Assembly: GCA_019828595.1 (NCBI GenBank)
Contig: JAHQRK010000019.1
Coordinates: forward strand, 1,178,001 to 1,242,000
Length of the DNA stretch: 64,000 nucleotides
Source: Aphanomyces cochlioides
Lineage: Eukaryota; Oomycota; Saprolegniomycetes; Saprolegniales; Verrucalvaceae
Direction: 5' to 3'
The notes beneath the pieces were generated by a model, which saw only the letters and a program-made list of their open reading frames with translations, searched no databases and was not told where the DNA came from. The translations under genes were made by a program, and so were the position numbers. This document shows, piece after piece, positions 32,244-42,659 of this stretch (position 1 is the stretch's first letter; each line of letters begins with the position of its first letter).

Positions 32244-33885
32244 ATGGACAGAGATAAGTCGGCGCGCATCTATAAGAGATGGAACAAGACGCATCCATGG
32301 GCGTATTTAACTCCAGAGGTACAGAATATTCCTCTACCAGACGAAGACAAGCATCTTCGACCGCCGCGGCCACGTCTGCCTGACAACGATTTTACCATCT
32401 TCCTCGGTATCTCGTCCTTCCGAGATGGTGTTCGTTGCGGCTTTACCTTGTTCACAGCGTTTTCAAGAGCGACACACCCCGAGCGTCTCCACGTTGGCTT
32501 GGTTGATCAATCCCAAGGAGATGACGAGATCTGTGTCGAAGAGTATTGCAAGCTCGCTGAAGCGTCCGAGTGGAAGGAATGCAAATACAAGGACAATATT
32601 CGAGTTGATAAGCGCAATTCAGCCGAATCGAAAGGTCCAACTGTCATCCGTTGGCGCCAGCAACAACTCATCCAAGATGAAGAGTTCTGCCTGGCTATTG
32701 ACGCTCACAGCCAATTTCTACCTAACTGGGAAACGATTATGGTGAAGGAATGGCTCCGCGCTGACAATGAAATGGCCGTCATGACCTCCTACCCACTCGA
32801 TTATTCCTACATCGGGAAGGACTTGACGATTCCACACCATTACAGCTCCCATTTGTGCGCATACAACATTCGCCATGAAGTTACATCGATTCCTATCATT
32901 GGAGGTATGGCCATGATTGACGACAGCGAGGCACCACAAATGGCTGCTTTGTGGGGTGGATGCCTCTCCTTCAGCAAATGCCACGCCGAGCGTCGTGCTG
33001 GGAACGACAAGCACATGAACTGGGTCTTCTGGGGCGAAGAATATCTCCGTAGCATGCAATTGTGGACACGTGGTTACGATTTATACTCCCCAAGTCGGCA
33101 TGGCCACGTTGTCTTCCACAACTGGTCCGATGATAAAGGCATGAAAAAACGGTGCGTCACGATCAATAAGGATGCACCTGACATTCATTTCTAGGTTTTC
33201 CGACAATGTGACGCAAGTTATGTCGAAAGAACAACACGACAAGGAAGAAAAACTTGCATACAACCGTCTCCGCTCCGTGTTGACACTTCCATTTGAAGGA
33301 CCCGCGGACTTGACCGAGATAGGCAAGTATTACGGTGGAAAAGTTCGCACGCTAGAACAATACCTGCGCTTCTCTGGCATTTCCAACATTGACTCGAAGC
33401 TGGATGAAACGCGATGTGAACAATTGCATTGGGTTCCGTATGCAGTTCCAGAGATTATTGAAGACTTTCTTCCTGGATACAAGATGCGGACGCGCGACAG
33501 TGCATCGTTGGAAAAAGCTGTGGGCGATCTCCAGCAGATTCTCAATGTATCCTCTTTCAACCAAGCGAAACCTCACGATTTGGAAAATGCATCCAAAGAT
33601 CAGTCCGAGACGCAGAAACTCCTCAAGGACATGCAAGAGCAACTAAAATCTCTCAAGCAACCTCCCACCGATGTTGAGCAGCTCGTCGAAGAAATCAAAT
33701 CCATGAACAAACGTCTCCAAGACATGGCCCATGTCCAAGACAAACAAGTTCTTACCCAAATCCACAGCAAATTGGACGCCAGACAAGCGACTGACTCTCT
33801 GCTACTGCCACTGGCAATTGTGTGGCTAGCTCTCATCTCTGTTTGGCTAATTTGCTCCAGCCGACGAACAACCTCGTCCAAGTAG
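32244..33885 (+). CDS. GT60-type GlcNAc-transferase with C-terminal anchor, copy 1
   Basis: ATG 32244, one intron at about 33151-33194, TAG 33883-33885; about 530 aa. Matches the Glycos_transf 'GlcNAc' family (GT60, Skp1 GlcNAc-transferase Gnt1/PgtA): 'IFLGISSFRDGVRCGFTLF', 'HVGLVDQ', 'ESKGPTVIRWRQQQL', metal-binding 'AIDAHSQF' (D-x-H), 'GGCLSFSKCHAE' and 'WGEEYLRSMQLWTRGYDLY'. After a coiled-coil linker comes a single C-terminal helix 'LLLPLAIVWLALISVWLIC' and a short basic tail, with no signal peptide, so the catalytic part should face the cytosol. Known family members add GlcNAc to hydroxyproline on Skp1. A paralogue with the same intron is at 62353-63952. Confidence 0.82.
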
Positions 33886-34548
33886 CCATGTCCATTCGCC
33901 ATCATCATGCTTATCATGTGATTGAAATTTCGGTTGGTTCCCAGCTTACTAGAAGCTTACTATTCTTTTAATATTGAAGTTTGTTCGAAAAGTCAGTGAT
34001 GGTCAAAAGTCCTTGGCTTCTGCAGTCGCCTGACAAATCTCCTGCAGTTGGAGTTGACAAAACCATTTGACTGTAGTATTATGGAGCAGTTCTAACTTTC
34101 AGACTGAAAATGTTTTAAATATCAGTTAGTGACACATTTTGGGTCAGCGACACATTGTGGGTCAAACTGTATACAAAAACTTTGATTGGAAAAGATGCGA
34201 GTGGTTAAAAATGAGATACTTCAAGTCGTCTGATTGGCTTGAAACTTGTAAAATATAATCCTTCAATTCTTACGAATTCTGAGGTATTTTTAGATCATTC
34301 TTATTCCCTCATGCGCCAAAGTTGAGCAAGGCAGCATTCACATACAAAACTCAAGATAAAACTTTGGAATGATATTTTTTTTGGAGGAGAAATGGATAAT
34401 TAGAATACTCGAAAGGCACTCTTAACAAGCTTTGAAGTCGCGTTCCACAACACAATCAGCTCAAAATATGACTGCCAATTGCTTGGTATGCTTGGTTGAT
34501 GCAAATCGCGCTTCAGATCGCAGCATTGTGGTTGTATGACTCACAATA
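33886..34548. other. AT-rich spacer before the transposon block
   Basis: Contains ATTGG boxes (about 34183, 34238) and TTTGGGTCA-type short repeats (about 34135-34165, 'GACACATTxTGGGTCA' twice in tandem). No gene seen. Confidence 0.35.
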
Positions 34549-35397
34549 GTGGTCCTCACAGTTGCTGAAGCGGCTGGAGCTGAAGGATTATTTCTGCCAA
34601 TAGAATTCGTGCTGATATTGTTGACTGTGAGGACTGGAGTCAGTGGAGTCTGGCTGTCAGCGGCTGTGGACTTGGAAGCGAAGCTCTTACGTGGATGCGC
34701 CAGAACTCTGTCCGAGACGACATCCTTCATGGGCTGGAACCATTCTTGGCACTGTACTACTCGTCGAGCATGTTCAAGAAGATATATCCTTTCCTGCCCC
34801 ACCTGTACGCCCTTGTGAAGTCTCGTCGATACGTTGCCGCTAGGTCCATCGTGAGCAAAATTGGCCGCTGGACTTCAGAGCATCTCATGTTACTTGATCC
34901 TATGCGAGCTACACGAGATGTACGAATGAGCATGGAAACGTTTAATCAAGTCACTGCAATCTTTCGAAATACAGATGAATTCCACAACATATCTGGTCCG
35001 CCCCAAGCTCCAATCCAGCTTCAACTGCAAGTACACCTTTTTGCAATTGAGTTAACCAAACAAGTCAGTTGATTTCACCAAGTGGTCATTGAATTTAGCA
35101 GTGCTATCGGTAGACTTGGCGGTGTGCCCATTAGAATGAACACAGAGAGGAAGTGTGTCCGATTGATTTAGCCATGTGGTCATTAGATTGAGCCAAGCCA
35201 CCATTTGACTTGGACCTTTGCCTCCTTAAATTAACCAAACAGTCAATGAAATTAACACTCATGAAATGCATTGATTAACGCCAACATGGATCGATGAACT
35301 CAGTTGAAGCCTACATGTCTACCTGCACGTTTTCAATTCGTCCAGCTAGCCCAAAACGGAGAGTTTCGAGCCGTGAATAGCAATTCCTATCGCAAGT

Positions 35398-35765
35398 TCA
35401 GGCATAGCACGCACATTTCGAACCAACGGTCACTTCTAGCGGGACAACCTCCACATAATGCATAGGAAATTCCTCTCGGGTAAGACTGTGAACGGGGGGA
35501 CACTCATTCATCTCGGAGAAATACTTCAAATCTATCCAAACGATAAACACTAGTCCACACATTGGGTTCACCGTGAAGGGCATTGAACGTTGTCAGCAAT
35601 AACAACGGATTGGCCGAGGTCGTCAAAACGAGTCGACGCAGCGTGCAGCATTTGTCGAAGCAATTTGTTTGGATGCAAGCTTGTAAACGCACAACGCTGA
35701 AGGATGCAGTAGGCAAAATTTGTCGCTTATATGCCGCCGATGATGTGCAGGGTCTTGCCCCTCAA
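35398..35765 (-). pseudogene. Antisense 3' fragment of a DDE_3 transposase (left arm)
   Basis: The minus frame ends 'LTREEFPMHYVEVVPLEV' ... 'CYA' stop, matching the plus-strand copy's 'ITREEFRMQYLEFVAQEV' ... 'CYA'. Upstream, 'QTNCFDKCCTLRRL' matches 'QTNGFDKCCALHRL'. The fragment stops at a hairpin at about 35745-35795, where GATGATGTGCAGGGTCTTGC is followed by its near reverse complement. Confidence 0.75.
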
Positions 35766-35979
35766 CCTGGCAAGAGTCTGCGCATCATCGGGGATCCTCT
35801 TACAGCAACAGCTCGAGTTCTATTGGGCATGTGCCAGATGAAGTATGAATTTCATCCAATCATAGTTAATAAAAAATCTAGTACAAATTTGAAGATATTT
35901 TGATGAAATTCTCGCGCCAAATTTGCTTCAAGAACAAGCTAAAAAGGAGTCATTTTGACATTTGACGAAGACAACACAA

Positions 35980-37120
35980 TGCTCTCTCCTCATACACCTG
36001 TGAGTGACTCCTTTGACTGCCAATCTAATGTGCTAACATCTAGCCTCGACGTCGGACTTACAAGCAAATTCCTCTGTCTGCAAAGCGACGCGTGTTGGCG
36101 GCATATGAAGCCGGCGGCGATTGGGCGGCTGTTGCTGCCGCGAATGGGATAAAGACAAGTTCGGCTAGAAACTGGTTTTCCCGTCCCAACATCGAGCCAC
36201 TGCCAAGAGGTACATACATGTTGACATGTGCACATGTGAAATGTCTGCTAGGAGGAAACAAACCTCGAATTTTAACAGATGAACTCGTTGACAAGATGCA
36301 GGAGTGGGTTGAATTGACAATCAAATTACTCTTCAAGAGATCAAAGATCGGTTGCTTCTCGAGAAAAGAATTGATGTCTCCACCACGACAATTCATCGTG
36401 AGCTCGACAAACGAGTTTTCACGTACAAGACTGTTCATTACGAGCCTCTTCAAATGAATGACATGTCATTCAAAGAGAAGCGTCGTGACTATGTTGAACG
36501 TTACCGAGCTCTGTCAGGAGAAGAAAAAATCCCCATTTGGCTGGACGAAACAAATTTCAATCTCTTTACTGCTCGCACAAAAGCAAGATCAAGACTTGGA
36601 ACTCGTGCTGTTTCTGTAAGAGGCGCCCCACAAGTTGGCAAGAGTCTGCACATCGCCATATCAGCGACAAATTTTGCCTACTGCACCCACAAGCGTGGAG
36701 CGTTCACAAGCTTGCATGCAAACTAATGGCTTCGACAAATGCTGCGCGCTGCATCGGCTCATTATGATGGTTTCGAATAAATTGTTGTTATTGCTGACAA
36801 CGCGCCTTGCCATTCCAGGTGAAATGAACTTCTGGATATGTGTTCACCGTTTGGATATACTCGAAGCAGTTTTTGATGAAGAAGAGTTTTCTAGCGCCAC
36901 ATTTTTTAGATTGAGTCCTTACTCTCCCATGCTGAACCCAATTGAGACCCTGTGGTCCCAGGTGAAGGCTCAGATAAAGTCTTTACTCCGCGAGAGACTT
37001 GCAGTATTCATGGGGCCTCCTTCCGACTACGGTATTACCCGAGAGGAATTCCGAATGCAATATTTGGAGTTTGTTGCGCAAGAAGTGATTGATGGTACTA
37101 CATTCGCATGCTACGCCTGA
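35980..37120 (+). pseudogene. Tc1/mariner (DDE_3) transposase, frameshifted
   Basis: Starts with 'MLSPHTP' joined by an intron (about 36001-36044) to a homeodomain-like HTH ('LSAKRRVLAAYEAGGDWAAV', 'IKTSSARNWFSR'). A second intron is at about 36213-36253. A frame change near 36316 leads to 'ITLQEIKDRLLLEKRIDVST' and 'IPIWLDETNFNLF' (first Asp). Later frames give 'IVVIADNAPCHS' (second Asp) and 'SPMLNPIETLWSQVK' (Glu). Several frameshifts and stops separate these, so the copy is inactive. Confidence 0.8.
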
Positions 37121-38459
37121 ACTTGTGATAGGGATTGATGTTCACCGCTTGCATCGTTACTCTTTGCGTCTTGAGTATTTCTATGGATTGGCTGAACGAA
37201 TAGAAAACATGCAAGTCGGCATGTAGGCTACAACTGCTCGTATGTAATTCGATGGATATTAGCGTTAATTAATGCATTTCATGAGTGTTAATTTCATTGA
37301 CTGTTTGGTTAATTTAAAGAGGCAAAGGTCCAAATCAAATGGTCGCTTGGCTCAATCGAATGACCACACGGCTAAATCAATCGGGTACACTTCCTCTCTC
37401 TGCTCATTCCAATGGGCACACCGCCAAATCTATTGGTAGTACTGCTAAATCTTTTGACCACACGGTGAAATCAACAGGATGGTTTGGTTAACTCAATTGC
37501 AAAAAGGTGTATTTGTGCACTTCATGGCAACGAGTGGCAACGGTGGATCGTACCACAACATAACCCAGCATTTTGGAATTGGTGAAGGCACGGTGCGGAA
37601 GTTTGTTTTGAGGGTAACGACAGCATTGAACAGTTGCCTTGACGAGTTCGTTGTGTGGCCAACACCGCAAGAGAGGCAGCGGATTTCTGCAACAATTGAG
37701 GCAAAGTGTGGTATGAAAGGAGTTGTGGGAATGATTGATGGTACTGCTTTCGAGCTCAAATACAAACCACAAGAGGATCATGAGGTGTATTACAATCGAA
37801 AATTACGCTATGCTCTTGGCGCTCAGCTTGTGTGTGATTATCAACGTCGAATTCGTGCGGCTCTAATTGGATCGTATCCTAGCAGTGTACACGACAGCCG
37901 CCAGCACAAGTCAATGGGTATTGCTCTCGAACCAAACCTGTATTTTTCCAAAGGCCAATTTTTGCTTGGTGATTCAGCTTATGCACTTCAAGATCACTTG
38001 TTGCGTCCATACAAGAATCCTAAAGCCAAAATCCGCGAGAACAGGCGATTCAATTATCACTTTTCCTCTGTCCGAATGAGAATTGAGCATTGTATTGGAA
38101 TGATATAGTCACGATTCTCCCGTCTCCGTGATGGATTTTTCAGCATTCTCCGTGATGCAGCAAATCAAGAATTGGTAGTTCAAATGATCTAATCTTGCAT
38201 GATCATTCACAATATTTGCATCAATGCTGATGATGAAAGAAACGATGAGTTCACAAACGAAGAGACAGAAGAAGGCGAAAGCGATTCAAATGACGAATTT
38301 CAGGAAGATCTAGACGACGACACACATGAGAGCTGGACACCAGCGTGTGAATTTGTATTGGAAGTCCAAATGCACCTGGTTCTTCGTCACTTTGGCTACA
38401 CACATTAAATGCTAGTCGTTCTTAACATTTGTAATCAATTCATGTTATTGTTTGTTCTC

Positions 38460-39229
38460 CTAGCTTGAACCATTAAGCTTTCGAAGCTTCGCCTCCAAAG
38501 TTAGCTTGTCGATATCATACTGGGCTTTTGCTGTTTGAAGCATCAACTCAAACTCGCGCCGACGTTGTTCCATTTCTTCACGCTTCGTCAGCATGTCAAA
38601 CTCAAATTGTCTTTGCATCAACTCCAGACGGCAACGTTCAAGCTCTAAGCCGCGCTCACCGAACTTGAGAAGTACATCAGTGATAGAGTCGGACGCCTTC
38701 CGCTTGTTTGGATTGTTGCTGGAGGTGGACATGGTGTCGTTAATTGCAGGGGTATTGTCAAAGGTGTGAGTTTGGCCGTGTTCGTGGACCGCAACTATGT
38801 CAGGTAAAATGTCGTGGCCATCGGCTGGTGGAGTGGACTCTTGTTGGCTGGTGTTTGCGACTGAAATACGCTGAGTGGTGTCGACGAGAGCTTGGCTTCG
38901 GATTTGGACAGATGACCCGAGGATGCTGTCGAGTTCATAGTACCATTTGAGCTCTTTGGTGATTGCTGCCTTCAATGTTGGTGGATCATCATCACTAACT
39001 CCAAATCCAGAAGTGCTCATTTTCTCTTTGATGGCTGTGTATTTTCTTTCGGGGTGTTCACACCGATTTTTGACCGACTTGGCGCCTTTTGTTGCTACTG
39101 CCTTTGCAGCTGCTTCGTAGAAGGGAGTTTTGTGACGTCTTTAGTCTTCAACGTGATCTTCCCAGTATGAGATAAGGTCATGGGTCTCATTGTCACTCCA
39201 TTTCTCCTTCGCCAGACAAGGAGAAATGG
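38460..39229 (-). pseudogene. Harbinger-associated Myb/SANT-like DNA-binding protein, nonsense codon
   Basis: The minus frame reads 'WSDNETHDLISYWEDHVED', a TAA, then 'RRHKTPFYEAAAKAVATKG', 'SVKNRCEHPERKYTAIKEKM' and 'TKELKWYYELDSILG': a trihelix/Myb-type domain. A Ser-rich linker and a C-terminal coiled coil ('LMQRQFEFDMLTKREEMEQR') follow. Harbinger elements encode a Myb-like partner in addition to the transposase; here it converges on the transposase (stops about 55 bp apart). The TAA within the domain marks it as decayed. Confidence 0.75.
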
Positions 39230-39599
39230 TTGATGAATGCCCGTCGTTGTCGCTATCAGCAAAGGTAAAGACACCATCAGCCAACCAATCTTGTTTCATC
39301 AAGTTTACTCTTTCTACCAATCGCTAGTTTTCAGCAAAGCCTCTTCCAAAAAGCATGATTTTTTTGCTTTTTGGGCTTATGGCCTGATACGCATTACTAC
39401 GCTTGATGTGATTGGCGGCTGACTGCGCTGATGGAACCGTGAGAACCACTAATATGTCGCATCCAGTTTTCCTTAAAATTTGACATTTTGAACTGTGAAG
39501 TATTCAATCATGTAGCTTCGTTGTGCAATGTCATGAGCCTAAGTGAACTACGTTTTCTTTCTTCTTTGTAGTAATGTCATCTATGACTATAGATTCCAT

Positions 39600-39900
39600 G
39601 TGGAGGCGAAGATATCACCCGCTAGTCTTTTGACCCACTAATTATCCGGACAATTTCTCAATGAAAACGCCTTATCTGTTCACGGATAATTATCCGGACA
39701 TTATAGGCACTCTTTGAAGTTAGACTGCTGGATGAACTGACAGCCTAACAACCAGAGATTAAATGGGCTGGCCGCTACGATGTAAAGCTTATCTCTAAGA
39801 AAAGTTTGGTTTTTTACCATGACTGGACAAATCGGACGATATTTCGTCCGGATAATTATCCGGAGGGGGACATGTATCAATAATTGGGGTGCACGGATCA
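39600..39900. repeat. Cluster of TTATCCGG inverted motifs
   Basis: At least five TATCCGGA/TCCGGATA half-sites (near 39641, 39687, 39696, 39848 and 39857), several as inverted pairs such as TCCGGATAATTATCCGGA at about 39847. May be the end of a MITE or a binding-site cluster. Confidence 0.4.
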
Positions 39901-39920
39901 TTTCCCTAAATAAGACCAGG

Positions 39921-40124
39921 GCCTTAGGCCCTGGTCGCGAAATTAACCGGATTGCAAAAACCAGAGCAGAATATTCATAAACAGAGGTGAATCACCTCTG
40001 TTTTTGAAAATTAAGAAAAAACCAGAGGGATATCCGGTATCCGGATATAACAAGCCAATCACATCCACCTTGCTCCGGTTTTTTGTCCCTGTTTATGCTC
40101 TGGTTAATATCGCGACCAGGGCCT
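39921..40124. mobile_element. MITE-like element, TIR TAGGCCCTGGTCGCGA
   Basis: Starts TAGGCCCTGGTCGCGAAATT and ends with the inverted AATATCGCGACCAGGGCCTA; inner inverted parts include ACCAGAGC and an AACAGAGGTGAATCACCTCT hairpin (about 39980-40003). About 204 bp, no ORF. TTA lies at the left edge and TAA at the right, so the target duplication is unclear. Confidence 0.65.
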
Positions 40125-40357
40125 AAATAATATGGAACATCCATAGTATTGTGCTTTGCACCCAATTTGGCAGCTGATTTAGACCCTTAATTGGGTGCAA
40201 TACGAGGGCTAAATCTGCTCGTAGAATTACAAATCTGTGACAGAATAATCATTATTCCGCCTCGGAGTAGGGCAAATCGACAGTTAAATTTAGATTACAT
40301 GTCGATGGTTTAACAAGTCGCGACTCTTGTTATCGACGCAATCCTGAAACATCAACG

Positions 40358-41199
40358 ATGACGCTTCTCGTGCCACTGCCAACAACAATCACTGTCTTTC
40401 TCTCTGTCAAAGTTGGCAAGCCTCATGGAGAAAGCCGCACATATGCTGAGCCAGGTGCAAGCTTTGCCTTTGATTTCATCAACAAGTCACACGGTGTTCT
40501 CCGACTTAAAGTCTCTGAGCGTGTTGCTCAAGTCGTGCAGCGCTATGATGCTGCCCATGCAACAACTAAGGACAGGTCTACACTGCTCTTTGATGAGACC
40601 TTTTCAATCCTCTTGAAACCAGCTGCAACAACACCCCAAGCAAAGTACACTGTAATCGACGGGTCCAACTTTAAAGACATGGTGAAAGTTGTTTGGAACA
40701 ATCACAACAAACGCAACAGTGGAGGTGCCTTGAAGCTTGAATTGTTTGTTTACCTTGAAAGGCAAGACCGTAGCTCGAGACAAATTAGACGCTCTGACCC
40801 AAAGCGCAGAGCCGAGTTGGCTCAAAGAATTCTTTCACAAGATCGACAGAGTCAACCTGGACCTTCTGAACTGCAGTAGTTAGTACTGTATTGTCGCGAC
40901 AGTTGACTGAGCCTGACATTGTGAATTTACCTGAAAATCCAACTGTGCTACAACTACGACACATTGACCAAGAATGCGCGGCCTTGCAGAGTGAAAGAGA
41001 AGCTCGTTTGGCTCAGTCGGAGTTGGACTATCGTCCGATTCGGTTTATGGTGAATGGCAGTGTCGTCAATCAATTGGTCAATGTAGCCGACTTGCGAAGC
41101 ATTTTGGGGCTCCCACAATTCGATCTCTACGCTCCTTACAGACCTCCAACAGAGGTGGCCGCTCCAGAAACCAATATGCAGGACATTGATCATAAGTAG
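40358..41199 (+). CDS. Transposon partner ORF (unrecognised), probably broken
   Basis: ATG 40358 gives 173 codons ('GGALKLELFVYLERQDRSSR', basic tail); a second frame from about 40891 gives 'LRHIDQECAALQSEREARLA' and 'NVADLRSILGLPQF' to 41199. The two are probably one protein broken by a frameshift or a missed intron. It converges with a DDE_3 transposase 125 bp away. The block '(N/G)NF/M-x-W...L-x-LFVY' resembles 'VTLFIYKYGN' in the ORF at 59574-60596, which has the same position relative to another DDE_3 transposase. Function unknown; likely part of the element. Confidence 0.5.
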
Positions 41200-41324
41200 T
41201 TAGCGTCGTTTGCTCTAGAATGACTAAGTTGTAGTGAATTGATAAAGACAACATTCAATGGATATTAGTTATCGTCTTATTCAAAAGTAAACTTGGAGCA
41301 ATTCAAATGGGCGAGTTCATATCC

Positions 41325-42281
41325 TCAGTGGTGATAAAGATTGATGCCAGGATTGTCTGCTGGTTTGGATTCAAGACATCGACTCAACGCTACTTCCAAT
41401 GTTCGCTTGATGTCCTCTCGAAAGGCCAATGGATATTTCAAAATCAATTTTTTCAACTGAGCAAATGCAACTTCAATGGGATTGAGCTGGGGAGAATAAG
41501 GGGGAGAAAAAACAGCAATGCACCACGGCTATGGACAGCCAACTCCAACTCATTGTACATATGAATTTTCGCGTTGTCCATGATCAATATTGACCTTGGA
41601 TGGCCAAGGATTCAGATAAGGGATAATTTTTGTACACATGACATCGTGAAATTTAACACGATCAAACGTACCCTCTGTGAAATCCCAGCCAAAAAATCCA
41701 TTACAATCAAAGGCTGAAAGAACAGATACCCTTTGACCACGGCTGAAGGGAAGATTCACAACCGCAGGGGTATTTCGACGGGACCATGCATATTTCCGAA
41801 GTGCATCACGCGCGTCTTTTGATGTCTCGTCCACGAAGACTAATTGACATGGATGATTGTAGAATGGTTCAAGACGCCGACGATAGTTTTGGAGCTCTAT
41901 GGCACTGCTCTCTCGGGCTCTTTTTTCTAATACTTTACGTGTCAGTTGTAAGTCAAATCGCAGTGCGCGGCAAATTGTGGAGGCACTTGTGTTCTTAAGA
42001 CGGGGGAAATGGGATCGTAGAGCGAGTTGTAGCTCTTCAATATAGAAACAAAGATGGCTCGATGCGTACATGTTGACAAACTCAATCACATCAGGACCCC
42101 ATCTTGATCCAACTTTCGATCGTTTATGGGCAGCAACGTGGCCAAGACGTTTGAACTGTTGGTACCATCGTGTTATCGATCTCACGGACATACCTAGAAC
42201 AAGGTGTATATCCTTCACATCCAAACCATAGACATATCGTAGAACCACAGAGCGCCATCTCATGTCTTTGCTGTGCGTCAT
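41325..42281 (-). pseudogene. DDE_3 (Tc1/IS630-like) transposase, frameshifted
   Basis: From ATG 42281: HTH ('VKDIHLVLGMSVRSITRWYQ'), 'QLVFVDETSKDARDALRKYA' (first Asp), then a frame change near 41600 to 'ILIMDNAKIHMYNELE' (second Asp) and another at a C-run near 41508 to 'PPYSPQLNPIEVAF' (Glu) and a stop at 41325. All catalytic residues are present but in three frames, so the copy is dead. Confidence 0.82.
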
Positions 42282-42659
42282 GATGAAACGACTATGCCCG
42301 TTTCTCTATTTTTATGATCGTCGATCTAGCAGATTTATAGCAATTCCTCCAGAATGCCGCTTTGATAGCTGCGAAATTGACAGTTATGTAAGTCGGCCGT
42401 TTGTCTTGAGTACGGCTTGTCTAAGTCTGTCGATACAATCCCTCGTCGTTGTGTTAATCTGTGTTACAGGACCCTTAATCTGTCGTTACAGCTACGTAAA
42501 TGGGGAGATTTAAACCCGGAATAGCCAAATAAGTCGCAAACCACAATATCATATTCATGAATAAGCGTACTATTAGTACTCAACGGTGCTGGCACTTGAT
42601 TGGTCAGTATTTGTACCTGACGGATGACCCACACTCAACATTTTGCCTTTTTGCAGAAG
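42282..42659. other. Spacer before the nuclease-helicase gene
   Basis: Contains the 5' end of the transposon and, 60 bp before the ATG, a TTGATTGGTCAG CCAAT-type box (about 42597). No gene seen. Confidence 0.35.

Larger units (their letters stand above)
35034..37509 (+). mobile_element. Tc1/mariner-type element with long inverted ends, TA target duplication
   Basis: Begins CACCTTTTTGCAATTGAG at 35034 and ends with the reverse complement at 37509; TA flanks both sides (35032-35033 and 37510-37511). The two ends stay recognisably inverted for hundreds of bases (about 35034-35770 against 36630-37509), because the left arm also carries an antisense fragment of the transposase 3' end. Inserted inside the Harbinger transposase gene. 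Confidence 0.85.
34549..38408 (+). pseudogene. Harbinger/PIF transposase, split by a Tc1/mariner insertion
   Basis: The left part (about 34695-35033) reads 'LEPFLALYYSSSMFKKIYPF' up to 'PPQAPIQLQLQ'; the right part (from 37510) continues 'FVHFMATSGNGGSYHNITQH', the HTH of PIF/Harbinger transposases. Skipping 35034-37509 and one TA leaves the frame intact across the junction. DDE motifs are visible: 'GMIDGTAFELK', 'LGDSAYALQDHLLRPYKNP', 'RMRIEHCIGMI'. The right part also has two in-frame stops (TAG 38106-38108 and TAA near 38190), so it is dead apart from the insertion. The C-terminus is acidic. The exact 5' start is not resolved. Confidence 0.8.
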
